Shown here in pieces: positions 1-8,650 of a stretch of DNA of 34,362 bases. Location of the stretch: positions 1-34,362 of the forward strand of contig CAKMKL010000147.1 in the NCBI GenBank assembly GCA_927443375.1. The letters are read 5' to 3'. Every line of letters starts with the position of its first letter. The first letter of the stretch is position 1. The translations under genes and the position numbers were made by a program. This DNA is from an uncultured Paenibacillus sp. Its GTDB lineage: Bacteria; Bacillota; Bacilli; Paenibacillales; Paenibacillaceae. The notes under the pieces are model-generated. The model was given only the letters and a program-made list of their open reading frames with translations. It made no database searches and was not told the DNA's origin.

Positions 1-22
1 AAAAAGCCACTACTCTTCTCCC

Positions 23-1348
23 CTAACCTTCGTTTTCGGATTTGCGCCGCGTAAAGAGACGGATCGGTGTACCTTCGAAATTGAACGCTGCACGGATTTT
101 ATTCTCCAAATAACGTTCGTAGGAGAAATGCATCAGTGACGGATCATTTACGAACACAACAATCGTCGGCGGCTTCACCGCAACCTGGGTTACGTAGTTG
201 ATTCGCAAGCGGCGTCCTTTATCCGTAGGCGGAGGGTTAATCGCTACAGCATCAGATACCACATCATTAACCAGATGCGTCGTAATCCGCAATGCATGCT
301 GCTGGGCAACATGCTGTACAACCGGGAGCAGCTTCTGAAGACGTTGTTTCGTAAGTGCTGACAAGAAAACAACCGGAGCATAGGTCATAAACAGGAAATG
401 GTCGCGGATGGTGTTCTCAAAGTTCTGCATCGTCTTGTCGTCCTTCTCGACAGCATCCCATTTATTCACCACGAAGATCGAGGCTTTCCCTGCATCATGG
501 GCATAACCGGCAATATGCTTGTCCTGGTCGATAATGCCTTCCTGGCCATTGATGACAACAAGTACTACATCAGCCCGTTCAATAGCACGCATGGCACGCA
601 TGACACTGTATTTCTCTGTAGTTTCATATACTTTGCCGCGTTTACGCATACCCGCCGTATCAATCAGGACATACCGCTGTCCATCCCGTTCAAAAGGAGT
701 ATCTATCGCATCGCGTGTAGTTCCGGCAACATCACTGACTATAACGCGTTCTTCACCGAGAATTGCATTCACGAGCGAGGATTTCCCTACATTCGGACGT
801 CCAATCAAAGCTACACGAATCACATCTTCATCGTATTCTTCATCTTCCTTTTCCGGAAGCTTGTCAGTTACCGCATCCAGCAGATCGCCGATTCCGGTAC
901 CATGGCTGCCGGAAATACCGATCGGATCACCAATGCCGAGGCCGTAAAATTCATAGATGTCTTCCGTACGTTTCATATTATCTACTTTGTTGATCGCCAG
1001 CACGATCGGCTTGCCGGACCGGAACAGAATCTGCGCTACCTCTTCATCTGCATTCGTAAGACCGCTTTTCGCCTCACACATAAAGACAATGACATCCGCT
1101 TCCTCGATCGCCAGCTCCGCCTGAACGCGGATCGATTTCAGAATCGCATCTTCACCGTCAATCTCAATTCCTCCGGTATCAATTACACTGAAGGATTTAC
1201 CGTTCCAGTCGGAAACGCCATAAATCCGGTCACGGGTAATCCCCGGTTTATCTTCTACAATGGCCAGTCTATCACCAATCAGCCTGTTAAATATCGTCGA
1301 TTTCCCGACGTTAGGCCTGCCTACAATGGCCACAACGGGTCTTGCCAT
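23..1348 (-). CDS. der: Ribosome biogenesis GTPase Der (EngA)
   Basis: Tandem-GTPase that assists maturation of the 50S ribosomal subunit in the cytoplasm. The first G domain opens with GRPNVGKST near residue 10, with DTGG and NKVD following. The second repeats [18 protein letters not shown] and NKWD. A KH-like C-terminal domain ends the protein. The track ORF starts 22 codons too early. I choose the ATG of [10 protein letters not shown] because AGGAGG lies 7 nt upstream, which gives 441 aa, the normal family length (B. subtilis about 436). It is the last minus-strand gene here, downstream of rpsA. Between them lie about 185 bp with a hairpin, so it may have its own promoter. Function is certain by motif; the start is very likely. 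Confidence 0.97.
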   Translation of the reverse strand: MARPVVAIVGRPNVGKSTIFNRLIGDRLAIVEDKPGITRDRIYGVSDWNGKSFSVIDTGGIEIDGEDAILKSIRVQAELAIEEADVIVFMCEAKSGLTNADEEVAQILFRSGKPIVLAINKVDNMKRTEDIYEFYGLGIGDPIGISGSHGTGIGDLLDAVTDKLPEKEDEEYDEDVIRVALIGRPNVGKSSLVNAILGEERVIVSDVAGTTRDAIDTPFERDGQRYVLIDTAGMRKRGKVYETTEKYSVMRAMRAIERADVVLVVINGQEGIIDQDKHIAGYAHDAGKASIFVVNKWDAVEKDDKTMQNFENTIRDHFLFMTYAPVVFLSALTKQRLQKLLPVVQHVAQQHALRITTHLVNDVVSDAVAINPPPTDKGRRLRINYVTQVAVKPPTIVVFVNDPSLMHFSYERYLENKIRAAFNFEGTPIRLFTRRKSENEG

Positions 1349-1411
1349 ATTCATTCCTCCTGTCTTCCTTACGTATTTCATCATAGCAAAAAACAATTCA
1401 ATTGGAAAACA

Positions 1412-1446
1412 CAATCGGCGAACCCCCGAATGAGGGCCCGCCGATT
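1412..1446 (-). other. Hairpin between rpsA and der
   Basis: An 8-bp stem (AATCGGCG/CGCCGATT) encloses a partly paired loop in the rpsA-der gap, followed on the minus strand by a weak T-rich stretch (GTGTTTTCC). It may be a leaky terminator or an mRNA-processing hairpin. No strong U-tract is present, so the role is uncertain. Confidence 0.35.
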
Positions 1447-1533
1447 ACTTTACCCGGTATGACACCAAATATAAGACACATAAGTCACCCTATGCGGTAT
1501 CCTTATATTTCTGTGTAAACATAAATTAAGGGA

Positions 1534-2847
1534 TTAGTTATTGCCCTTGAATTTGTCCAGCTTGTCGCCGAAACGTTCAGCCAGAGTGAAGCTGAGGCCT
1601 TCGTTGCTGAGCGATACGTTAGGATTGTTCAGCACTTCTTTAGGCGCTCTGTCTCTGCTCTCTCTGCGTTCAGGTCTAGCCGTAGGAGCCGGAGCTTCTT
1701 CGGTTTCCTTGATGCTGAGGCTAACACGCTTCTCGGATGGATTGAAGTCCAGAACCTTCACTTGAACTTCTTGTCCTTCTTTGAGAACTTCATGCGGAGT
1801 GCCAATGTGCTTGTGGGAGATTTGCGAAATGTGCACAAGGCCTTCAACGCCTGGAAGCAGCTCAACAAATGCGCCGAAGTTTACAAGGCGTTTAACTTCG
1901 CCTGTTACTACATCGCCAATGTTGATTTTGCCGGCAGCGGAATCCCAAGGACCTGGAGCAGCCGCTTTGATGCTGAGGCTGATTTTGCCTTTTTCCGGAT
2001 CCACTTTAAGGACTTTAACGCGAACTTTGTCGCCTTCAGATACAACATCAGATGGTTTTTCCACGTGGTTCCAAGCGATTTCGGAAACGTGAACCAGACC
2101 GTCAACGCCGCCTACATCAACAAATGCGCCGAATTGAGTCAGACGTTGTACTGTACCTTCGATGATTTGTCCTTCGGACAGCTCGGACATAATCTTTTGT
2201 TTGTTGGCTTCGAATTCTTCTTCCAGCACTTCTTTGGCAGACAGAATTACCTTGCTGTTCTCGCGGTCCAGTTCTTTCACTTTCACGCGCAAGGTGCGGC
2301 CTTTGTAGTCACTGAAATCTTCTACGAAGTGACGTTCAACCATGGATGCAGGAATAAATCCGCGGGCGCCAACGTCAGCCACAAGGCCGCCTTTGACAAC
2401 ATCAGCCACAGTAACTTCGAATGCTTCTTGGGAAGCAAAATACTTTTCAAGATCTTCCCATGATTTTTCGCTGTCAACCGCACGTTTGGAGAGCACCAGG
2501 CTTTCCTTGTTGTCGTTAATGCTGACTACTTTGCATTCCACTTCTTGTCCAACTTCAACCGCTGCAGCAGCGTTGTCCAGCTGTACGGAAGAAAGTTCGC
2601 GAATCGGAATCACACCGTCGTATTTATATCCAATGCTTACATAAGCTTGGTTATCTTCGATTTTGACGATTGTTCCTTTCACGGTATCGCCTTTTTTCAG
2701 AGAAATGATTTCCAAACCTTCTTGGCTAGTCACTTCTTCTTCATTGCTGGCAACAGGCACAGTGGATTCCACAGTTTCCGTTGCTTCTACGGTTTCGTTG
2801 TTCTCAACATTAGCCGCAGCTTCCTGATTTCTTGTTTCTTCAGACAT
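1534..2847 (-). CDS. rpsA: 30S ribosomal protein S1 homologue (YpfD type)
   Basis: RNA-binding protein made of four S1 (OB-fold) repeats, at roughly residues 50-120, 135-205, 220-290 and 305-375. The last two carry the typical GAFVDVGGVDGLVHVSE and GAFVELLPGVEGLVHIS signatures. It has an acidic N-terminal tail and a basic/acidic C-terminal extension, 437 aa in all, longer than B. subtilis YpfD (about 380) but shorter than six-domain E. coli S1. The ATG is preceded by GAGGAGGG at good spacing. It sits between plsC and der in the conserved cmk-rpsA-der order. Whether this four-domain form binds the ribosome like proteobacterial S1 is not settled for Firmicutes; the name follows family usage. 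Confidence 0.93.
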   Translation of the reverse strand: MSEETRNQEAAANVENNETVEATETVESTVPVASNEEEVTSQEGLEIISLKKGDTVKGTIVKIEDNQAYVSIGYKYDGVIPIRELSSVQLDNAAAAVEVGQEVECKVVSINDNKESLVLSKRAVDSEKSWEDLEKYFASQEAFEVTVADVVKGGLVADVGARGFIPASMVERHFVEDFSDYKGRTLRVKVKELDRENSKVILSAKEVLEEEFEANKQKIMSELSEGQIIEGTVQRLTQFGAFVDVGGVDGLVHVSEIAWNHVEKPSDVVSEGDKVRVKVLKVDPEKGKISLSIKAAAPGPWDSAAGKINIGDVVTGEVKRLVNFGAFVELLPGVEGLVHISQISHKHIGTPHEVLKEGQEVQVKVLDFNPSEKRVSLSIKETEEAPAPTARPERRESRDRAPKEVLNNPNVSLSNEGLSFTLAERFGDKLDKFKGNN

Positions 2848-3016
2848 GTGATTACCCTCCTCGATTCAAAACCCCATTTATTTAAACCCGCGTAGCGCAG
2901 AGTTCAAAACAATCATTACATGTAATACCACTTGTATTTTTAAGTTAGTATGTTCCAAAAAATAGCGGTTATGCCGTTATTCCTCAGCATTCGTAAAAAG
3001 CCCAAAGCTAACGGCT

Positions 3017-3604
3017 CTATTTCGTACTGGGCTTGCCGGTCTTACTCATCTCATAAATCCGTCCCATAATTACGTCGGTAACATCTTCAAGAGATTCGCT
3101 GCCTGCTCCGGCAAATGAACTGAGATCAATGGGTTCCCCATAAATAACGGTCATCCGGCGGAAAGGCTTATAAGAACCGATAATAGCGGCCGGAACAACT
3201 GCTGCGCCGCTGCGAAGCGCAAAGCTTGCTGCGCCTTTCTTAGCAACACCGGAATCAGAGTTACGCGTTCCTTCCGGAAAAATGCCCATTACATGTCCGC
3301 TGCGAAGCGTATTAAGGGCCGTTTTAATGGATTCTTTGCTTACGCCGCCACGTTTGACAGGAAAAGCGCCCAGCTTGTCTATGAGCCAGCCCAGCACCGG
3401 AACCTTGAACAGTTCGGCCTTGGCCATATACTTGACCTGACGTTTCAGCTTAATCCCGATGGTCATCGGATCGAGCAGGCTGATATGGTTCGCGCAGAGC
3501 AGTACCCCGCCCTCCTTTGGCACATTTTCTTTCCCCACTATCTTGAGCGGGAACAGGATGGCATAAATCAAGCGAAGCAATCCACGGCAAATAACATAAA
3601 TCAT
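3017..3604 (-). CDS. plsC: 1-acyl-sn-glycerol-3-phosphate acyltransferase
   Basis: Membrane-associated acyltransferase that acylates position 2 of lysophosphatidic acid to give phosphatidic acid in phospholipid synthesis. The catalytic HX4D box is visible as NHISLLDP near residue 40, and the phosphate-binding box as FPEGTRN near residue 110. The N-terminus is hydrophobic. At 195 aa it is a typical compact PlsC. Its ATG overlaps the cmk stop (ATGA), so the two genes are translationally coupled and cotranscribed. Specificity for lysophosphatidate rather than another lysolipid is inferred from the family. Confidence 0.92.
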   Translation of the reverse strand: MIYVICRGLLRLIYAILFPLKIVGKENVPKEGGVLLCANHISLLDPMTIGIKLKRQVKYMAKAELFKVPVLGWLIDKLGAFPVKRGGVSKESIKTALNTLRSGHVMGIFPEGTRNSDSGVAKKGAASFALRSGAAVVPAAIIGSYKPFRRMTVIYGEPIDLSSFAGAGSESLEDVTDVIMGRIYEMSKTGKPSTK

Positions 3605-4311
3605 GAATGATTTCTCTCCCCGTTAACATGAGATCTGCAGTGGGAGACAATAGCTTCCACGGCTTGATGGATATCCATATAGGTCGTGTCAAGAAGAATA
3701 GCATCCTCTGCACGGCGCAGCGGCGAAATCTCCCGTCCTTCATCAAGACGGTCACGGGCTGCAATATCGTGTTCAAGCTGCTGGAGAGTCACTGTTTCCG
3801 CATCTTTCAGCTCCTTGTAACGGCGGAGGGCACGTTCCTCCACACTTGCCGTCATGAAAATCTTCACTTCGGCATCCGGCAGTACGGTCGTACCGATATC
3901 GCGGCCGTCCATGACTACCCCTTTGCGGAGTGCCATCTGACGCTGCAGATGACTGAGTCTGGATCTTACGCCTTCGAGTTTCGAATACTGCGAGACTTGA
4001 CCGCTGACCTGAAGACTGCGGATATGGGGGGTTACGTCTTCCCCATTAATGAGCACCTTCTGTACATCTTCCTCCGGAATAAGCTCAATCACCATATCGC
4101 GGACGAGTTCATCCACCTGTTCATGGGCTTCCGGCGGTATGCCTTCACGGAGCATATACCAGGTAATCGCGCGGTACATAGCACCCGTATCAACATAAAT
4201 GTAAGACAGCTTGCGTGCTACCAATCGGGCTACAGTACTCTTGCCTGCCCCGGCAGGTCCGTCGATGGCGACGTTAATTCTGTCGTTAGTATGTGTACCC
4301 TGCCTATCCAA
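3601..4311 (-). CDS. cmk: (d)CMP kinase
   Basis: Phosphorylates CMP and dCMP with ATP in pyrimidine nucleotide recycling. The P-loop is GPAGAGKST near residue 20, followed by YVDTGAMYRA and the substrate-binding DGRDIGTTVLPDA, all diagnostic of cytidylate kinase. The track ORF begins with about 32 extra residues unlike the family. I place the start at a TTG 9 nt after AGGAGG, giving 236 aa, close to the normal 224-230. The stop overlaps the plsC start. A strong promoter-like sequence lies 113 nt upstream of the chosen start, with a terminator-like hairpin between. The alternative upstream ATG start is less likely. Confidence 0.94.
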   Translation of the reverse strand: MDRQGTHTNDRINVAIDGPAGAGKSTVARLVARKLSYIYVDTGAMYRAITWYMLREGIPPEAHEQVDELVRDMVIELIPEEDVQKVLINGEDVTPHIRSLQVSGQVSQYSKLEGVRSRLSHLQRQMALRKGVVMDGRDIGTTVLPDAEVKIFMTASVEERALRRYKELKDAETVTLQQLEHDIAARDRLDEGREISPLRRAEDAILLDTTYMDIHQAVEAIVSHCRSHVNGERNHS

Positions 4312-4392
4312 CGGGGCATTCCTCCTCAAACACTCTTTCGTCCGGAAACAGGGCAATGCCGCATATTTCCAGGGAATTACTGATATTATCAA

Positions 4393-4414
4393 GAAAAAAG
4401 CAGGCATTGCCTGC
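4393..4414 (-). terminator. Intrinsic terminator in the PilZ-cmk gap
   Basis: GCAGGC-ATT-GCCTGC stem followed on the minus strand by six T. It lies downstream of the PilZ gene but also just after the predicted cmk promoter, so a transcript from that promoter would carry the hairpin at its very 5' end. Confidence 0.75.
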
Positions 4415-4424
4415 GACTTATAAA

Positions 4425-4453
4425 ATTATACCACAGTTTGGAACACAGTGCAA
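4425..4453 (-). promoter_or_regulatory. Predicted sigma-A promoter for cmk-plsC
   Basis: Minus-strand TTGCAC, 17-nt spacer, perfect TATAAT, about 110 nt upstream of the cmk TTG start. Transcription would start about 7 nt downstream, immediately before the terminator-like hairpin. Confidence 0.7.
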
Positions 4454-4497
4454 AACAGCATATGCCGCTAAAAGTATGCAAACATCCGGTAAAAGGG

Positions 4498-5151
4498 TCA
4501 GCGGTTGCGGAAATCAAATTGCCGTTCAAAGCAATAGCGGATAATTTTTTGCCGTTCAGTATCAGAAATGGACAAGAACTTCAGCATAACGAGACTGCGC
4601 CCGTTCTCCAGTGGCTTCATCCGCACAATTTCCCCTTCGAAATTCGCATGCTCCATGCTGCCGTTGCGGTAAGGAAGGAGCAGCCAGCAGCTGAGCTTGT
4701 CGGAAACCGAAAGCTTAACCTTGGCATCGCTGAGAAATGAAGTTCCCCCGCCTCCGATATCATCGGTCCGGACGAGAAAGCGGCTGCCTAGAGCATCCTT
4801 CACAGCCAGCTCAAGCTCAGCGTTAACGCGCAGAAAGCTGCGGCGCTGAATCTTGATGATAGATTCCGCCTCCGGCTTGCGAATCCGGACCATACGAATC
4901 ACATCTTCTTTAAATCCGGTAACATGAGTATTGAAATAATTCTTAATCCCGCCTTCAGTAATAAAATATGCGGAGAGCTCGTCACCCATAAACAGCTTTT
5001 TCAGCCGGCCCTTATCCACCTGCATCGGAATTTCAATCAGAAAAGCATCATCTTCCATATCCGCAATTCTGGACCGGTATTCGATTTCCGTTTCCGCCGG
5101 GTCACTGGAAGCTACCTGTATGTATAGATGTTCATTAATTTTGGGATACAA
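4498..5151 (-). CDS. ypfA: PilZ flagellar-brake protein, c-di-GMP receptor (YpfA/MotI-like)
   Basis: Two-domain protein: an N-terminal YcgR-type flagellar-brake domain (about residues 1-95) and a C-terminal PilZ domain. The c-di-GMP-binding RxxxR motif is visible as RRSFLR, and the second motif reads DIGGGG where DxSxxG is usual (Ser to Gly). In B. subtilis the homologue at the same locus (YpfA/MotI/DgrA) binds c-di-GMP and restrains the flagellar stator; a like role is inferred. Start is uncertain: the track uses GTG at 5166, but TTG at 5151 gives LYPKINE, which I believe matches relatives. Neither has a strong ribosome site. It lies between ypeB and cmk as in Bacillus. Confidence 0.85.
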   Translation of the reverse strand: MYPKINEHLYIQVASSDPAETEIEYRSRIADMEDDAFLIEIPMQVDKGRLKKLFMGDELSAYFITEGGIKNYFNTHVTGFKEDVIRMVRIRKPEAESIIKIQRRSFLRVNAELELAVKDALGSRFLVRTDDIGGGGTSFLSDAKVKLSVSDKLSCWLLLPYRNGSMEHANFEGEIVRMKPLENGRSLVMLKFLSISDTERQKIIRYCFERQFDFRNR

Positions 5152-5255
5152 ACCTGTCACCGCCACAAAGTTAGTAAGTTTATCTGTTTTTGATTATAGC
5201 ATGGCCTTTTGGCACCGGGTTAGTAAATATTATGAAAGTTCAGAATTTTAAACAT

Positions 5256-5290
5256 AAAAAGGAGGGCTCCTCTAAGGAACAGCCCTCCTG
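5256..5290 (-). terminator. Terminator downstream of ypeB
   Basis: Eight-bp GC-rich stem GGAGGGCT/AGCCCTCC with a 12-nt loop, followed on the minus strand by TTTTT, just after the ypeB stop. Confidence 0.85.
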
Positions 5291-5302
5291 CGAATCAAGC
5301 CC

Positions 5303-6661
5303 TTATTTATCCTGTGCTCCTGAGGAAGTCCGCACCTCTTCCACTGCCTCTTCATTTCCATCCGCTGCATTCAGATAAATCCGGTATTGGGAACCGTTGA
5401 TTTTTCCCCCGAATTCATACGTAAGAAGCTCCACAGCATCTTCATTTTCGATCCAGGCCAGACGGTGATAAAGCTCTTTGAATTCCGGATTCAAATGTTT
5501 TCTGACCTCCGCAAGTGATAGGCCGGGTTTGGGGATTTCGCGCTTTTCCTGATGTTCCTTGACAAAATCGCTCGCCTGGAACCCAGTAGGATCCCCTGTA
5601 TCCAATGCAACCCGCACCGTCATCTTCTCAGGATAGATCAGAACATCGTTCTGGCTGCTCACAAAGGTCAGGTTCCCGAGATTATCGTAACGGTCCGCAC
5701 TGACTGCGGTCATTCCCGGATAACCCTTTTGCTTCAGGAATTCGCCTGCTTTGGTCACCGCCTGTTTCATCGTGACTTTGGCCGGACCGACCTCGCGGTT
5801 ATCATTATACGAGATCAGCAACCCGCCTTCTCTTGTAAAGTCCATGCTGATCGGCTGCTGATGATCGGGGCTGGATACCATAGCCGTGAATGAAGCCCAC
5901 TCGGTGCCTTTCCCGTTCTCACGGACATCCACCTTCTCATTACCGCCGATGTCGGCAAACTTCACGGCTTTTGCTTTGATTTCCTCTGCAGTAACCGGCT
6001 TGCCCCCGAGTTTCTTCACGGAACGTTTGTCATAGATGCTCGCCACGGATGGTCCCCAATCCAGTTCGGGATAGGCTGCAACCCTTTTATCCACTGTTTT
6101 AAAACCGTCAATAATCGTATTGTCCTCAGCTATTTCCTCAGTCGCGAGCGCCGACTCCACATCCATCCAGCGCAGCTTATTGCCAATAACCTTACGCTGC
6201 ACATCCTGCAAATCCCTGGAAATTTCACCGGAGTTTTTATAGAGCGCCTTAAGGTTCCCCATTTCGGCTTCTGTCAGCGGCTTTTTCGTGAAGTCACGGA
6301 CAGCGGCTTTATAAGAAAAATTGGCGATCTTCGAAAGAAATTCCTCCGTCTCACTGAACGGTAACAATGTAAGCGGAAGCTGATTGATCTCATTCTGTGC
6401 CTCACTGGTTAACCGCCATACATTAACGAGGCCTTTGCGGTGCATTCCGTTAGAGGAAGAGTTCACTGCAAGGGTATTTCCGAGTTCACCATGAAGCCGC
6501 TCCACATGAAAAGAAAGATCATGGAAGGCTCGCTGATACTGATTCTCTGCTTTGATTAGAATTGAGTTTTTCTCCTGGTTCTCCTGATATCCCCAGACCA
6601 GCGCTCCTACCAGCAACAATGCGGTAAGCGGGAACATTATGGCACTTAATCTTTTGTACAT
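5303..6661 (-). CDS. ypeB: Spore germination protein YpeB
   Basis: Partner protein that stabilises and localises the cortex-lytic enzyme SleB in the spore. The 452-aa product has an N-terminal membrane anchor (MFPLTALLLVGALVWGY), a long helical N-terminal region and C-terminal PepSY-like repeats (for example KAGEFLKQKGYPGM), matching the YpeB family in length and layout. It is followed by ypfA as in Bacillus, but the usual upstream sleB gene is absent; only a 48-codon Cys-rich ORF separates it from prsW. It strongly implies an endospore former. sleB must be elsewhere, or be replaced by another lytic enzyme, for the known role to apply. Confidence 0.93.
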   Translation of the reverse strand: MYKRLSAIMFPLTALLLVGALVWGYQENQEKNSILIKAENQYQRAFHDLSFHVERLHGELGNTLAVNSSSNGMHRKGLVNVWRLTSEAQNEINQLPLTLLPFSETEEFLSKIANFSYKAAVRDFTKKPLTEAEMGNLKALYKNSGEISRDLQDVQRKVIGNKLRWMDVESALATEEIAEDNTIIDGFKTVDKRVAAYPELDWGPSVASIYDKRSVKKLGGKPVTAEEIKAKAVKFADIGGNEKVDVRENGKGTEWASFTAMVSSPDHQQPISMDFTREGGLLISYNDNREVGPAKVTMKQAVTKAGEFLKQKGYPGMTAVSADRYDNLGNLTFVSSQNDVLIYPEKMTVRVALDTGDPTGFQASDFVKEHQEKREIPKPGLSLAEVRKHLNPEFKELYHRLAWIENEDAVELLTYEFGGKINGSQYRIYLNAADGNEEAVEEVRTSSGAQDK

Positions 6662-6774
6662 AGGGCTGCAAGACTCCTTTCGGTAGCTTATTGCCGTTAG
6701 TTTGACAATAACTGAGAAGAGTTATGCACCTTATAGGCCCGCAAAAAAAAGAGAATACTTCCAGAGCTCCCTGT

Positions 6775-6921
6775 TCAGGCCCGTTCTTCAATCTCAAAAC
6801 CGCTGCTGCTGCTGCACAGGCACTGCTTGAAGCCCGTCTGTATCACTCCGTGCTCCTTGTTCCCTCTTAAAATGTAGGTTTCACCACACTGCTTGCATAC
6901 AATCCGCACTTTTACACGCAA
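6775..6921 (-). CDS. Small Cys-rich, zinc-ribbon-like protein (not in ORF track)
   Basis: 48-codon ORF from a TTG with AGAGGTG 6 nt upstream. The product begins MRVKVRIVCKQCGETYILRG and has CxxC at residues 9-12 and CxC at 34-36, separated by a short beta-like segment, then an acidic tail. Four Cys in this arrangement suggest a treble-clef or zinc-ribbon knuckle. It lies between prsW and ypeB on the same strand, where Bacillus has sleB. It was too short for the supplied track. I do not recognise a named family and infer no function. Support is the ribosome site, the Cys pattern and the fit within the operon gap. Confidence 0.62.
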   Translation of the reverse strand: MRVKVRIVCKQCGETYILRGNKEHGVIQTGFKQCLCSSSSGFEIEERA

Positions 6922-6996
6922 AAAAGACACCTCTCTCCTCTCTGGAATTCCTTGCTTACGGAACTTTCCGGGTAAGATTAAGTGTGTCCATCAAAT

Positions 6997-7692
6997 TTAT
7001 AGGTTAACCTCTTCCTCACGCTTCAGAAAACGAAATGGCGAGCGGCTGTTGGCGAGTGCCACCTTCCCCATGCCTCCATACCACAATACAGCCATCAGAG
7101 GAACGGTAAACCAGATCCAATAATTCGCTGTAGTACTCAGTATAAAGTCATAAATTCCGTGCCACAGCCAAGGAAGCAACAGGGAAACAAGAAGGATCCC
7201 TCTCGTCCCTTTCCCCTCAGAGAACTTCGCCCTGCCCATGTGGTATCCCATAATAACCCCGAACATCGCATGTCCCGAGACTGGAAGCAACGCCCTCATA
7301 AACATTGAACCGATAGAAGCATGGCTGTACCAGGCATACATTACATTCTCAATTGTTGCAAAGCCGAGCGAAATCGCTACAGCATATAGTATTCCATCAT
7401 AAGGCTCGTCAAATTCGGTATGATTGTAAATCATATGGTACAGCACAAACCACTTCAAGCATTCCTCGACTCCTGAAGAGATGAGGAACGAATCGACATA
7501 CGGACCGCCGTTCAGCCCAAGCACCATGCCTCTTTGAATGATCATAACCGGAAAAACAATCAGCAGTCCGACTATAAATACCTTTAGGACCATAAGCAGA
7601 GGTTCCTGATCATACTTGTCTTTCAGATAGAAAAAAGTCAGCAGCGCAAGTCCCGGTGCCACTGCCGACGTAATGACCGATAACAAAAGCAC
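6997..7692 (-). CDS. prsW: Intramembrane metalloprotease PrsW
   Basis: Multi-pass membrane protease. In B. subtilis it makes the site-1 cut of the anti-sigma factor RsiW and so activates sigma-W under envelope stress. The signature segments are visible: GVEECLKW (EExxK), the ENVMY helix after DGILYAVAISLGFAT, and LPVSGHAMFGVIMGYHMG with conserved His residues. The 231-aa length is normal. It starts at GTG with GGGGAGG 7 nt upstream. It heads the group leading to ypeB, as in B. subtilis (ypdC/prsW upstream of sleB-ypeB). The local substrate is unknown. Confidence 0.93.
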   Translation of the reverse strand: MLLLSVITSAVAPGLALLTFFYLKDKYDQEPLLMVLKVFIVGLLIVFPVMIIQRGMVLGLNGGPYVDSFLISSGVEECLKWFVLYHMIYNHTEFDEPYDGILYAVAISLGFATIENVMYAWYSHASIGSMFMRALLPVSGHAMFGVIMGYHMGRAKFSEGKGTRGILLVSLLLPWLWHGIYDFILSTTANYWIWFTVPLMAVLWYGGMGKVALANSRSPFRFLKREEEVNL

Positions 7693-7776
7693 CGAATAAC
7701 CTCCCCGAGCTTATCTCTCCTATCTGTTACCGCTATACCCGCGGAATACAGGAAAGTCATATTTCCAAACTAGAGG

Positions 7777-7799
7777 AAAAGACCGGGCCGCAGGCCCGG
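7777..7799 (-). terminator. Terminator downstream of mecA
   Basis: CCGGGCC-TGC-GGCCCGG stem followed on the minus strand by TCTTTTCC, 17 bp after the mecA stop. Confidence 0.85.
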
Positions 7800-7815
7800 G
7801 GTTCTCCTCAACCGT

Positions 7816-8430
7816 TTATTCCTGGCGCTTAAAATGAGTGCACAATAACTGGATTGCGTTCTCAGTCATAACGGTCTTTCCGTATTCATCCAGAACAGCT
7901 TCTGTAACAGGGGACGAATCCCCGAACTCTGACAATACGGCTACAATTCCCGTAAGAACATTCTCTTCATATTCCTTCGGATCGAAGTAGAGGTACCATT
8001 TATCGTTATAAGAATACAGTTTTCCCTGGGAAGTAATATTGCCGATGAGCACATGAGCCGCTTCAACCAAAACCTCAAAATCGCGGAATGCATACACAAT
8101 GGAGTCGCTTTGTTCTAGAGTAACTTCCATTTCGTAAATCTCTTCAGGCATTTCTTCTTCCCCGGCTCCACCGTACTGATGGTGATCATATTTCCCCCGG
8201 GTCACGATAACGACCATACCTTGCGCGGGCAATGCGAACACTTCCACGGCAAGCGGACCTGTAGCGTCAAAACCAAGTTCACTGTACGCCTGGTCCATCA
8301 TTTCCGTAAAAAGGTCATGCACCTTGGGAACTTCCTGCCACATATCTTCCTTCTGGATGCCCCGCTCGCTCAGGTCGTCAAAAGTGAGGAAAATCCGTAT
8401 CTTATCTTGACCTAATCGCTCTATTCTCAT
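7816..8430 (-). CDS. mecA: Adaptor protein MecA
   Basis: Adaptor that delivers substrates to the ClpCP protease; in B. subtilis it targets ComK and so limits competence. The N-terminus MRIERLGQDKIRIFLTFDDL is the classic MecA substrate-binding start. The C-terminal half (YAFRDFEVLVEAAHVL... YNDKWYLYF) is the ClpC-binding domain. I choose the ATG of MRIERL because AAGGAGG lies just upstream, giving 204 aa, rather than the track's earlier start. It is monocistronic, with a strong terminator. Local substrates are unknown. Confidence 0.95.
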   Translation of the reverse strand: MRIERLGQDKIRIFLTFDDLSERGIQKEDMWQEVPKVHDLFTEMMDQAYSELGFDATGPLAVEVFALPAQGMVVIVTRGKYDHHQYGGAGEEEMPEEIYEMEVTLEQSDSIVYAFRDFEVLVEAAHVLIGNITSQGKLYSYNDKWYLYFDPKEYEENVLTGIVAVLSEFGDSSPVTEAVLDEYGKTVMTENAIQLLCTHFKRQE

Positions 8431-8587
8431 GACAGGATCCTCCTTTTGCAAGCTCATTTAATATTAATGTATGATGAGTCCCGAGTAATGAGCCAAAAAT
8501 CGTTACTATGTATGTATGTTATCATTTTGGCGCTGTAAATGCACGTAAATAAATATTTTTATGACCCATTTATTCCGGCTGTCTAAT

Positions 8588-8633
8588 AAAAAAAGAATCA
8601 TTTTGCGGATGGAATCATCCCCAAAATGATTCT
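8588..8633 (-). terminator. Terminator downstream of the 122-aa anchored protein
   Basis: Perfect 12-bp stem AGAATCATTTTG/CAAAATGATTCT with a 16-nt loop, followed on the minus strand by seven T. Confidence 0.9.
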
Positions 8634-8650
8634 GCAATGTTGCTTTGCGG

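Noticed and set aside
398-1462. Plus-strand ORF of 354 aa opposite der
   Set aside because: Antisense shadow of der; no ribosome site or family motif, while der is unmistakable on the other strand.
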